The position numbers and the translations under genes were made by a program. A stretch of 64,000 nt of DNA from DAOUJW01 sp034422115 (GTDB taxonomy: Bacteria; Chloroflexota; Dehalococcoidia; Lucifugimonadales; UBA2985). The notes beneath the pieces were generated by a model that saw nothing but the letters and a program-made list of their open reading frames with translations, was not told where the DNA came from and ran no database searches. Below are positions 1 through 7,952 of this stretch, piece after piece (within the stretch, counting starts at the first letter, position 1; each line of letters opens with the position of its first letter). The stretch lies in the NCBI GenBank assembly GCA_034422115.1, contig DAOUJW010000019.1:10847-74846 (forward strand), given 5' to 3'.

Positions 1-1143
1 GTCCTCGCTCTCGAAGTAGTCGAGGCCATCACCCCTGTTGATGCCGGCGTAGCCGCCGAGTCCCTCCAGGTGGATAAGGTGGAACATGCCGTAGCCGTCG
101 TACATGTTCTCAAAGGAGAGGTCGTTGACGCTGACGCCCGCGGCCTCCTGGAACAGGCGACCTGTCCTGGCTGCGCCCTCTTCGCTCTCCTCCAGGGTGT
201 GCTGAAGGCTCCTGGGCCTGACGGTGGAGGAGGTGTGGCCAAGGATGTAGACGGGCTTCTGCTTCATGTCCGCGGCCCGCTCCGGGGTGGCCAGAATGTA
301 GGCGGAGGTGCAGCATATCGGAATGTCCGCATCGAACAGGTTGGCCGGCTTTGCCAGCCACCGTGCGGAGAGGTAGTCCTCCCTGGTCACAACGTCGTCC
401 GCCCTGTGCTGGGCGAAGAAGCCCTCAGGGAAGTTGAGGCCGTTCTTCTTGGAGTTCACCACGAAGTTGGCGAACATCTCCTTGCGCTTCCCGTACTTGT
501 GCAGGTAGCGCTGGAAGCGGGTGGCCTCCGGGTAGACGCCCACGATGCCCCATCCAGTGGTCCACTTCTCGCGGGTGGAGATGGTGTCGCCGCGGGCGTT
601 GCCCTGGCCCACGTAGTACCGGCCGGAGAAGTTGTGCCAGCCCCTGATGACCAGGCAGACGCCGGTCAGGCCCCGCGTCACCGCTTCGGAAGCGGCTACC
701 AGGGCGGGAGCCGTGTCGCCCGGAGCGTGCATGACGAACTTGAGGTTCGTCAGCTCCGGCATGTTGTTCATGATCCACTGCGCGCTCAGCTTGGCAATGC
801 CGTCCCGCTCGTCCTCAGTGGGCTTGAAGGCGGCGGCCATCTCCGCAGGGATGTCCCGGCCATCCGGCCAGGGCTGCGGCCAGTCGAACCTGCCCGTGGT
901 GGTGTCCGGAACCACTACAAGCCCGTCAACCTGGTCTGGCGATACCCCGGCGTCCTCCATTGCCCTTCGAGCGGCTATGAGGGCATAGGCGCCAACGCTG
1001 GTCTGGGGGTCGCTGTCCCAGCGCCGGTCCGTGGGGGAGACCCCAACGCCCACCGCCGCAACCTTTCCCTTCCCCGGCCATACGCCCAGTCCTTCCTGAG
1101 TCCGGTACCACTCTGCCGGCATATTCTGAACTTCAGATACCAT
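1..1143 (-). CDS. Thiolase-superfamily lipid-transfer-type protein (partial, C-terminus off window)
   Basis: The frame is open from the window edge to an ATG preceded by GGGAGG, giving 381 residues of an unfinished protein. The N-terminal half has the thiolase-fold pattern VGAYALIAARRAMEDAG then VDGLVV. A downstream segment (FENMYDGYGMFHLIHLEGLG) resembles the region of SCP-x/lipid-transfer thiolases that normally reads YDCFT...LEDLG. Where condensing thiolases carry the nucleophilic Cys, this protein reads HAPGDTAPALVAA, so no Cys is visible there. That is seen in non-thiolytic members such as the steroid side-chain aldolase partner Ltp2. The gene lies 51 bp downstream of a DUF35 gene on the same strand, the usual partner arrangement. 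Role inferred: acyl-CoA C-C bond cleavage, possibly on a steroid side chain. The family is fairly sure; the substrate is not. Confidence 0.8.
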   Translation of the reverse strand, partial: MVSEVQNMPAEWYRTQEGLGVWPGKGKVAAVGVGVSPTDRRWDSDPQTSVGAYALIAARRAMEDAGVSPDQVDGLVVVPDTTTGRFDWPQPWPDGRDIPAEMAAAFKPTEDERDGIAKLSAQWIMNNMPELTNLKFVMHAPGDTAPALVAASEAVTRGLTGVCLVIRGWHNFSGRYYVGQGNARGDTISTREKWTTGWGIVGVYPEATRFQRYLHKYGKRKEMFANFVVNSKKNGLNFPEGFFAQHRADDVVTREDYLSARWLAKPANLFDADIPICCTSAYILATPERAADMKQKPVYILGHTSSTVRPRSLQHTLEESEEGAARTGRLFQEAAGVSVNDLSFENMYDGYGMFHLIHLEGLGGYAGINRGDGLDYFESED

Positions 1144-1194
1144 TGGATTACCTCCCTTACTTATTCCCTATCGAATTTGCAGCAGGCGGCGGGT

Positions 1195-1620
1195 CTAGCC
1201 TACCACCCGGAACTCCGGTACCTTCTGGCCGGTGGCCTGGGTAACCTCAAACTCCACCTGTACGTCGGCCCCTATCGGCACATCGTCCAGGGGAGTCCCC
1301 GGGAGATGCGAAAGCATCTTCATGCCGGTGTCGTTCCCATTCTCATCGTACAACCCTACTACAGCAACGTTGAAGGGCTGGTCTTCAAAGAGCAGTGGGA
1401 CCGGGTTGTCATACATGACCGCGTAGGTGTATATGTAGCCGCGGCCGGGCAACTCCTTCCATTCGAGGTCATCCGCAGAATCGCACTCGTAGCAGGTTGC
1501 CTCAGGCGGCTGCTGCAGCCTGTCGCAGGGCGGGCAGTACTGTATAACCAGCCTGTCCTCGTTACAGGCCTCCCAGAATTCCCTGTCCACGTCTTCAGGT
1601 ATCGGCGACTGTTTCGGCAA
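1195..1620 (-). CDS. DUF35 zinc-ribbon/OB-fold acyl-CoA-binding partner protein
   Basis: This 141-residue protein has a rubredoxin-like zinc ribbon near residues 29-46 (CPPCDR, then CYECDS; two CxxC pairs). An OB-fold follows, with the typical GRGYIYTYAVMYDNP and FNVAVVGLYDENG strands. This is the ChsH2/DUF35 architecture, whose members bind to thiolase-like proteins and hold the acyl-CoA. It lies directly upstream of the thiolase-like gene on the same strand with a 51-bp gap, so the two are probably co-transcribed and form one enzyme. The ATG is preceded by GGGAGG about 7 bases upstream. The family call is strong; the specific substrate cannot be read from the sequence. Confidence 0.88.
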   Translation of the reverse strand: MPKQSPIPEDVDREFWEACNEDRLVIQYCPPCDRLQQPPEATCYECDSADDLEWKELPGRGYIYTYAVMYDNPVPLLFEDQPFNVAVVGLYDENGNDTGMKMLSHLPGTPLDDVPIGADVQVEFEVTQATGQKVPEFRVVG

Positions 1621-1653
1621 TTTTCACCTCCCTTTCGCGTATTAGTAGCCATT

Positions 1654-1674
1654 GGGTATTATGCCCAAATACCC
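1654..1674. promoter_or_regulatory. 21-bp palindrome upstream of the DUF35 gene (possible operator)
   Basis: GGGTATT and AATACCC form perfect 7-bp arms separated by 7 bp, about 35 bp upstream of the DUF35 start codon. The spacing is compatible with a TetR/FadR-type dimer site. No regulator gene adjoins it, so the call is only structural. Confidence 0.35.
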
Positions 1675-1922
1675 GATTCTAGTCAATATGTGGCAAAACT
1701 TATGAATTTCCGACGCGTGTTGGGCGTTGGGTGTTGGTGGAGGAGAGGGAAATGCACGGATAGGGATGGTATCAGGCGTTCCATGAATGGGTATGGGGAT
1801 TGGCTGTCTCAGACTCTGCTGAAGATTGTGACGCCGCAACCCCGACTTCTCTGGATTCGACTGGGCCTCTCCACCTTGCATGTAGAGACCATTGCGTAAC
1901 TTGTGACCAAAGCCCGTATCAA

Positions 1923-2031
1923 TGTCATTCTGAGCGCAGCGAAGAATCCAAGGTCTTTGCCTACGGACATCCCGGCTTTGCGGGCAGAGGCTTTGGATTC
2001 TTCACTCCGCTGCACTCCGTTCAGAATGACA
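1923..2031. repeat. Inverted repeat element, family C (TGTCATTCTGA ends)
   Basis: A 109-bp element starts TGTCATTCTGA and ends TCAGAATGACA, with further internal complementarity (GAAGAATCCAAGG against CTTTGGATTCTTC). A second copy lies at 52086-52196. Apart from this element and the palindrome at 1654, I see no gene or clear promoter in the 560-bp gap between the DUF35 gene and the RND exporter gene. Confidence 0.8.
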
Positions 2032-2183
2032 GCGTCGCGCTTCTAGTGACCCGACACCTGGAGTTGTGCAATGGTCTCCATTTGCAGGGATTCAAACTAG
2101 GTTGTAATATTAGGTAAGTTTCTAGCAGAAGCACAAGCCGCGCATACGTTGACGACTACGCCAAAGAGGTCACGCCCCTCACT

Positions 2184-4664
2184 ATGAAGACACTGGACAA
2201 GCTGAGCCGGCTGGTCACGGCCCGCCCGAAAATCACGATCCTCGTGCTCCTTCTCATCACCGTCGCGATGGCCTCCGGCGGCTCGCTCCGCGCCGAGCCC
2301 ACGGAAGGGGCGGACGTGGCGTTCCTTCCGCCGGGGCATCCCATCGCCACTGCAACCCAGGAGATAGAGGAGCTGTTCGGGGACTCCAGCGAGATCAGCG
2401 TTGTAACCCTCATCTTTCGCGGGGACGCGCTCACGCCGGGCGGCCTCTCACAGATGTCCTCCCTCATCAATGACATCGTTACAGACCCCAGCGTGGGTGA
2501 GCTGCTGGCGCCCGGCCATCCCATCTTCGCGCCGTCGTTCCTGGTTAACTCTGTGCTGCAGGTGGAGGACTTGGGGGCGGTCAGCCAGGCGGAAATCGAT
2601 TCAGTCCGCAGCATCCCGGAAATTCAGGGAGCGCTGGACTTTATGACCGGTATAGACACGGACGGCACGCCGGTCGCCATTGCCGACATCCGCTTGAGCA
2701 ATACGGGAGACGAACGGGTCCGGAAGGCGGAACGCAGGATAAATGAGCTTGCGGTGGAGGACGAAGGCCCCCTCCAGGCGAGCAGCCTGTCGCCGATAGT
2801 CTTCGAGGACGAGTACAAGCAGGCCACGGAGTCCGGGATGGCGCCTCTCATCGGGCTGGCGCTGCTGCTCATTGTGGTGCTGCTGCTGCTTTTCACGCGC
2901 ACCATCTCGGATACGCTGTTGACGCTGACCGGGCTTATCCTGTCAATTACCTGGGTTGTGGGGGCGGAGGGCTGGCTTGGGCCAAACGGACTGGGCGTGA
3001 TAGGTCCTCCAAGCTCCCTGTCCACAATGGTGCCCGTCATCATCATCAGCCTCACTGTGGACTATGCAATCCAGTCCATCTCCCACTACCGCGAGCAGCG
3101 GGTTGCCGGAGAGACGGTTCTGCAGGCGATACGCATAGGGCTGCGCAACGTAACCGTCCCGCTGACCCTGGCCGCCGTCACCACAATTGTCAGCCTGCTG
3201 GCGACCCTGTTCTCGCCTATCGGCGTAATTGCCGACTTTGGCGTCGTGGCCGGACTTGGCGTGGGCATGAGCCTGATAGTGATGCTGACGCTGATACCGG
3301 CGGGGCGCACAATCATCGACCGGCGTCGGGAGGCGCGCGGCAGGCTGTCACCGGCCCGCCCGATATCGAACGCGCTGCCCGGCATCAGTCAACTGGCGGA
3401 GAAGCTCGGCAGAAGCGTTACGCGCTGGCCCGTGCCCTACCTTGTCGTCGTGCTCGCGGTGACAATTGCAATGGGGTTCGCCGCCAGGGGGCTGCATTCA
3501 GAGTTCAGCATCAAGGACGTTCTGCCCAGGGGCGGCAGCGTGCTGAAGGACATGAACACCCTGGAGGCGGCGGTCGGCGGCTCCACGGAGCTTGCCAGCG
3601 TGTTGCTGAAGGCCGAGGTCACGGAGACCCGCACACTTCTGAACCTCCAGGACCTCACGAACGCGTTTGAGGACCCGAAGCGCCGTCCGAGCGCGGCGGC
3701 GGGGCCCATCCAGGAGTCCTACTACTCTCACATGCGAGACTGGATAGACGACTCCGGGGAGCCGGGCGACCTGTACGACCCGGAGCTTGAAGCGCTCTTC
3801 CATGAGTCAACCGTCGGGGTGGAGCTTGACCCTGCACTGATGCAGGAGTTCATCGACAAGCTTCTTGAGAGGGAACCCGGCCTGTCGCACCTTCTTGTCA
3901 ACAACCCGGACGGCATCGATACCATGCTGCTCCAGTTCCCGACCTACCTGGGAAGCCCGGCTCAAACCCGGACTCTTCAAGAGGATATAGAGGAGCTGTG
4001 GTCCGGGGACGACAGCGCCATCACAGCCACGTCCGGCAACGTCGTCGCCATGGCGGTCACGGACCAGATCACCAATCGTCAGACTGAGGCCATAGGCACC
4101 ACTATCGCCGTGGCCCTGGGCATCCTCTCCATCTTCTTCTGGGTCACGCTGCGCCAGCCTTCGCTGGGAATAGTTGCGGTGGGGCCGATAGTGCTCGTCC
4201 TCATCAGCGTTCTGGGCACCATGGCGCTGCTCAATATTCCATACACGCTGATCACCTCCATCATCACGGCGCTGTCAATCGGCATTGGGGTGGACTACAC
4301 CATCCACATAATTCACCGCTACCGGGAGGAGTTCGCCCGGCTGCGCAACCCCGAGAGGGCGGCCATCCGCACCCTGGCGACCACCGGCTCAGCGCTGCTG
4401 GGCTCCGCTCTGACCACGGCCTTCGGCTTCGGGGTGCTGATAGCCTCTCCGCTGCAGGCGTCTCAGCAGTTCGGCATCACGGCTACCATCACCATCGTCT
4501 ACTCCCTGATAGTCTCCGTCACGGTTGTGCTTCCGGCGATGGTGGTCTGGGGCGCGTACCAGAACATGCGGCTGCGCTCAATGGTGGAGCGGATATGGAG
4601 CGACCTGGACGTGGCCATAGAGGACGTACACCGTCGCCACGAGGAGGGGCGGGGAGCGCCGTAA
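2184..4664 (+). CDS. RND-superfamily MMPL-type exporter
   Basis: This 826-residue membrane protein has the duplicated RND plan. TM1 is near residues 15-32, followed by a large external loop (about 33-215) and a block of TM helices to about 375. Another TM lies near 420, then a second loop (about 440-625) and a final TM block to about 790. The two conserved helix-end motifs of MMPL/SSD proteins are present as TVDYAIQSISHYREQ (near 292) and GVDYTIHIIHRYREE (near 700). Family members such as MmpL and HpnN move lipids, including hopanoids and mycolates, to the cell surface. The gene ends 11 bp before the sterol methyltransferase-like gene, so the two are probably one transcript. This supports export of a methylated isoprenoid lipid. 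The ribosome site is weak (AAAGAGG, about 15 nt upstream). Confidence 0.9.
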   Translation: MKTLDKLSRLVTARPKITILVLLLITVAMASGGSLRAEPTEGADVAFLPPGHPIATATQEIEELFGDSSEISVVTLIFRGDALTPGGLSQMSSLINDIVTDPSVGELLAPGHPIFAPSFLVNSVLQVEDLGAVSQAEIDSVRSIPEIQGALDFMTGIDTDGTPVAIADIRLSNTGDERVRKAERRINELAVEDEGPLQASSLSPIVFEDEYKQATESGMAPLIGLALLLIVVLLLLFTRTISDTLLTLTGLILSITWVVGAEGWLGPNGLGVIGPPSSLSTMVPVIIISLTVDYAIQSISHYREQRVAGETVLQAIRIGLRNVTVPLTLAAVTTIVSLLATLFSPIGVIADFGVVAGLGVGMSLIVMLTLIPAGRTIIDRRREARGRLSPARPISNALPGISQLAEKLGRSVTRWPVPYLVVVLAVTIAMGFAARGLHSEFSIKDVLPRGGSVLKDMNTLEAAVGGSTELASVLLKAEVTETRTLLNLQDLTNAFEDPKRRPSAAAGPIQESYYSHMRDWIDDSGEPGDLYDPELEALFHESTVGVELDPALMQEFIDKLLEREPGLSHLLVNNPDGIDTMLLQFPTYLGSPAQTRTLQEDIEELWSGDDSAITATSGNVVAMAVTDQITNRQTEAIGTTIAVALGILSIFFWVTLRQPSLGIVAVGPIVLVLISVLGTMALLNIPYTLITSIITALSIGIGVDYTIHIIHRYREEFARLRNPERAAIRTLATTGSALLGSALTTAFGFGVLIASPLQASQQFGITATITIVYSLIVSVTVVLPAMVVWGAYQNMRLRSMVERIWSDLDVAIEDVHRRHEEGRGAP

Positions 4665-4675
4665 CAAGGAGACCC

Positions 4676-5707
4676 ATGCAGCTACGCAGATTATCCCGGG
4701 GGCTGAGGGCCGCGTACCGTGGATCGTACGTCCCCGGTCGAGTGAAGCAATTCAATGGATGGACGGAGCGCGCGGAGGGCGCCGGCCCGACGGGCTACGA
4801 CCACACCGAAACCGTCAGGGAATACTACGACCTCTGCAACGAGATCATGGTGTTCGGTTGGGGCGAGTCCCTTCACTTTGCCCCGCTATCGCCCCGGGAG
4901 AGCCTGGAAGAGTCCAAGATACGGCACCAGCGGCTGATGATCGACAAGCTGGAGCTGCAGGAGGGCATGACGGTGGTCGACATCGGCTGCGGGATTGGCG
5001 GCCCGATGCGCCGTGTCGTCCGGGAGGCCGGTGTCAGGGTTGTTGGGGTCAATAGCAGTGAAGTCCAGCTGGAGCAAGCGAGAGCTTTGAACACAGAGGC
5101 GGGGCTAAACCACATGGTTGACTACCTCGCGTGCAGCTTCATGGACATGGACGCCGTTGCAGACGGCGCGTTCGACCGGGGATACGCGATTGAATCGACC
5201 TGCCATGCGCCGGACAAGGCGGGCGCTTTCGCCGAGATATACCGCGTGCTGAAGCCCGGAGCCCTCTTATGGGGCCAGGAAATGTGCATGACGGACAAGT
5301 TCAACCCCAACGACAACCGGCACCGGGCCATCAAGCAGGAGCTGATGCACGGCATTGCGCTCAAGGATATTGCGACCATGGGCGAGGTGAACAGGGACCT
5401 TGAGGCGGCGGGATTTCATGTCATTGAGGCAAAGGACCGGGCCGTAGAAGAGGCCGATCCGACCACGCCGTGGTATCAGCCCATGGAGACCCGGGGCAAG
5501 ACGGTGGGCAACTTCATGCGCAGGACTCCGCTGGGCCGCAAGGCGTTAGCCGGCGTATTCCAGGTGGCGGAAACGCTGAGGATGTTCCCGAAGGGGTCCG
5601 CGGGGGTGGTCAGGCTGATGGACCGTACCGCCAACGCCTATGTCGCAGGCGGCAGGGCCGGGATCTTCACGCCGTTATATTGTTTCCTGGCTCGCAAGCC
5701 CCTTTAG
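4676..5707 (+). CDS. Sterol C-24 methyltransferase (ERG6/SMT) homologue 1
   Basis: This 343-residue SAM methyltransferase carries the signature regions of sterol methyltransferases. These are the aromatic region YYDLCNEIMVFGWGESLHFA (about 43-62), the SAM loop VDIGCGIGGPMR (about 102-113) and the substrate-region motif AIESTCHAPDKA (about 174). A C-terminal SMT domain includes PWYQPM and ends with FTPLYCFLARKP. In plant and fungal enzymes the aromatic and ECHAPD-type regions line the sterol side-chain pocket. The chosen ATG has AAGGAG six bases upstream; a longer frame would run into the exporter gene. It follows the MMPL exporter by 11 bp. A second homologue is at 13078-14103. The substrate is inferred; a hopanoid or other triterpenoid remains possible. 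Confidence 0.88.
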   Translation: MQLRRLSRGLRAAYRGSYVPGRVKQFNGWTERAEGAGPTGYDHTETVREYYDLCNEIMVFGWGESLHFAPLSPRESLEESKIRHQRLMIDKLELQEGMTVVDIGCGIGGPMRRVVREAGVRVVGVNSSEVQLEQARALNTEAGLNHMVDYLACSFMDMDAVADGAFDRGYAIESTCHAPDKAGAFAEIYRVLKPGALLWGQEMCMTDKFNPNDNRHRAIKQELMHGIALKDIATMGEVNRDLEAAGFHVIEAKDRAVEEADPTTPWYQPMETRGKTVGNFMRRTPLGRKALAGVFQVAETLRMFPKGSAGVVRLMDRTANAYVAGGRAGIFTPLYCFLARKPL

Positions 5708-5710
5708 TCG

Positions 5711-5786
5711 GCATTCTCTACAGGCATTGGTTACGGCGCACGACACCGCTCATACTGAGCTTGTCGAAGTAAATGAGCGGTGTCAG
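5711..5786. repeat. Palindromic repeat between convergent genes (family A, right-end type)
   Basis: GACACCGCTCAT (5742-5753) and ATGAGCGGTGTC (5773-5784) are perfect 12-bp arms. The preceding bases (CATTCTCTACAGGCATTGGTT) match the right end of the element at 9084-9267. Sitting between convergent genes, it could act as a bidirectional transcription barrier, but there is no T-tract. Confidence 0.7.
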
Positions 5787-5830
5787 CTACGCCCGCAGTC
5801 TTCCAGGCCTCTCGGTCTATACCATCTACT

Positions 5831-7858
5831 TTAGACCCTTATCTCGCGCCTCTGCTCTGCAATGCGGAACTTCAGGTCCTTGCTCGGCTTCATTGACGGA
5901 ATGGGGTTGAACTTGAGCTTGTAGTCCGGAGGGTCAATCTCAATGTTGAAGTAGTGGGCTATCATCAGCACGTTGACCGCCAGCTGAAGCTCCATCCACC
6001 GGGATCCCAGGCAGGTGTGAGTACCCAGCCCAAAGGGGGCGTACCCCGGGCTGTGGTGTTCATTGCGCGGAGGCAGATAGCGGTCGATGTCAAAGGTGAA
6101 GGGGTCCGGGAAGACGTCGCTCATGTAGTGTGGGGCAGTTGTTCCGATGAAGAGCCGCGACCCCACCGGCAGCTCGTAGCCCTCCACCACGCACGTATTC
6201 ATCACGTTGCGGATGGCCATAGGGACAATGGGGTACATGCGCAGGGCCTCCATGAGGAAGCGATGCGTGACGTCTATGTTGGACGGGTTGAAATCCTCGC
6301 CGCAGGGGTCGCCGTTGTCGAACATGGCGTCAGCTTCCTCTTGGATTCTGGCGTATAGCTCAGGCTGTGAGGCCATGGCGTAGATGGCAAAGCTGAGCCC
6401 ATCGCCAAGGTACACGCTGGCTATCAGCGCCGCCGCAAGCTGGAAGCGCAGAGTTGTCTCCGGCACAAACTGCGGGTCGCTTGCGTGCAGGCTGAGCCAG
6501 TCGTCCGCGAGGTCTCGCGGTGCGCCGGCCCGCTGGGCGGGCGTATGCACGGACTGGACCCGTTCAAGCAGCGTGTCAACGGCCTTGAAGCGGCGCCTCA
6601 TGCCCGGAGTTTTGAGCATGAACTTGGGCATTATCTTCATAATGTGGACCATCAGCGCACGCTCCTTGTACTTGACCAGGTCGTCAAAGACGTCCTGGGA
6701 GTCAACGCTGATGAAGAGGGGCGAGAGCTGCGAGTTGATCATCTGCCGGCTCATAGTTGTTGCAGAAGTAGAGTCCCCAACCTTCCAGCCCGATATGTGT
6801 TTCCGCGCACTGCCATACAGAATGTCCAGCTGCTCTTCCAGTCTCACGCGTGAGTACGCCGGCGCCATTGACTTCCGCATTCGAAAGTGATCAGCGCCGT
6901 CCAGGGAGGGCATTACCCCGGAAGCGCCATAGACCTTCTCAAAGTCGGCAAAATAGTCCTTGGTCCTCAGGTGCATGCGCCCCCTCTTGTGCACCCAGTT
7001 GTTTGTCTCCACCCCGGCCAGAACGATCATGGGTTTCATAAAAGGCGGGCGGATCTGAAACACAGGGCCGTACTCCTCCGCCAGGTCGGCAAAAAGAGCG
7101 GGTAAATTGCCCCCTCGAAGGTGTGGATTGAACGCCACCTTGCGCAGCGAGACGGTCGGAATCTCCTTGGTCAGGGCGAAGCGTCTGAGCAGAGGGCCTG
7201 CGAGATTGTGGGAGACCGCTCTGGCAATGGAGCGTCCTATCAGGTCCATATTGCAGATGAACTTGATCCGTTCCTCGGACTCTTCGTCAAGCTGGAACAT
7301 GAAGCGAAAAACGTCGCAGGTGTTGATGAGGCAGATGATGATGACGTCTCGCGGGTCCGGAATCTCGTTGCTGAAGATGGCCCTAGCAATGCGCGTTTTG
7401 ACAAACTGGGCGGCGGTGTCATCTTCGGAGCTTGTGAGCAGGTCGCTCTGCAAGGTATTGCGAGTCAGCGTCCAGAACTCGCCGTGGTGATGCTCCAGGA
7501 CTCCCAAGTCAACCAGGCGGTCCAGAGTCATATCAATGATCGACTCCGCGTGGGGGGAGAGCCGTTCAATCCAGTACTGGGCGTTCCGCTGGACCGGTTC
7601 CTCTGCAATCTCCTTCAGGATGGGGTCAAGCGCGGGGTTGCCCGTTTCCGTCTTGTCCCAAAGGACCAGGGATTGCTCATCCGTGTCAATGCGGGCCATG
7701 AGCGAGAGCTCCGCGAGCACAGACCCAATGACTGCGCAGTTCAAGTCCCATCCGGGCACCTGGTGAAAGTAGCCGCTCTCCTGATTCAGGAGCGTCAGAA
7801 GCAACTCCTCCGGCAGGCTCAGCTGCTGGGTTGCTACCTCGTCAGTTGTGAGGGTCAT
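5831..7858 (-). CDS. GPP34 (GOLPH3-like) domain fused to cytochrome P450
   Basis: This 675-residue protein has two modules. Residues about 10-225 match the GPP34 family: SLPEELLLTLLNQESGYF near the start and ARAIFSNEIPDPRDVIIICL later. In eukaryotes this fold binds phosphoinositide membranes. Residues about 245-675 form a P450 with the K-helix EALRMYP (ExxR, near 535) and the heme-ligand loop FGLGTHTCLG (near 610). The I-helix segment reads SVYLGDGLSFAI and lacks the usual acid-alcohol pair. The ATG at 7858 is used because upstream sequence runs into the divergent Rieske gene; an ATG at 7918 is also in frame. The gene converges with the methyltransferase gene and diverges by 94 bp from the Rieske oxygenase gene, so the two oxidative enzymes probably share control. 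Inferred role: membrane-tethered lipid or sterol oxidation. Confidence 0.88.
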   Translation of the reverse strand: MTLTTDEVATQQLSLPEELLLTLLNQESGYFHQVPGWDLNCAVIGSVLAELSLMARIDTDEQSLVLWDKTETGNPALDPILKEIAEEPVQRNAQYWIERLSPHAESIIDMTLDRLVDLGVLEHHHGEFWTLTRNTLQSDLLTSSEDDTAAQFVKTRIARAIFSNEIPDPRDVIIICLINTCDVFRFMFQLDEESEERIKFICNMDLIGRSIARAVSHNLAGPLLRRFALTKEIPTVSLRKVAFNPHLRGGNLPALFADLAEEYGPVFQIRPPFMKPMIVLAGVETNNWVHKRGRMHLRTKDYFADFEKVYGASGVMPSLDGADHFRMRKSMAPAYSRVRLEEQLDILYGSARKHISGWKVGDSTSATTMSRQMINSQLSPLFISVDSQDVFDDLVKYKERALMVHIMKIMPKFMLKTPGMRRRFKAVDTLLERVQSVHTPAQRAGAPRDLADDWLSLHASDPQFVPETTLRFQLAAALIASVYLGDGLSFAIYAMASQPELYARIQEEADAMFDNGDPCGEDFNPSNIDVTHRFLMEALRMYPIVPMAIRNVMNTCVVEGYELPVGSRLFIGTTAPHYMSDVFPDPFTFDIDRYLPPRNEHHSPGYAPFGLGTHTCLGSRWMELQLAVNVLMIAHYFNIEIDPPDYKLKFNPIPSMKPSKDLKFRIAEQRREIRV

Positions 7859-7902
7859 CCGCCTTGTTCCCCGTGCAACTATACTGATATACTTGGACTG
7901 TA

Positions 7903-7946
7903 TTGGATAGTTATCCATAATCACTATAGCACAAGTGTCGAGGAAA
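7903..7946 (+). promoter_or_regulatory. Promoter and ribosome site for the Rieske oxygenase gene
   Basis: TTGGAT (7903-7908) and TATAGC (7925-7930) are separated by 16 bp, followed by the ribosome site GAGGAAA just before the GTG start at 7953. The short intergenic region also holds half-sites ATACTG and CTGTAT (7881-7903), which might bind a shared regulator of the divergent P450 gene. Confidence 0.5.
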
Positions 7947-7952
7947 GCGTAA

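Noticed and set aside
70..1899. A 609-residue plus-strand open frame
   Set aside because: It lies antisense to the thiolase-like and DUF35 genes, whose protein motifs and ribosome sites are clear. Its own product is low-complexity and matches no family; long antisense frames are common in GC-rich DNA.
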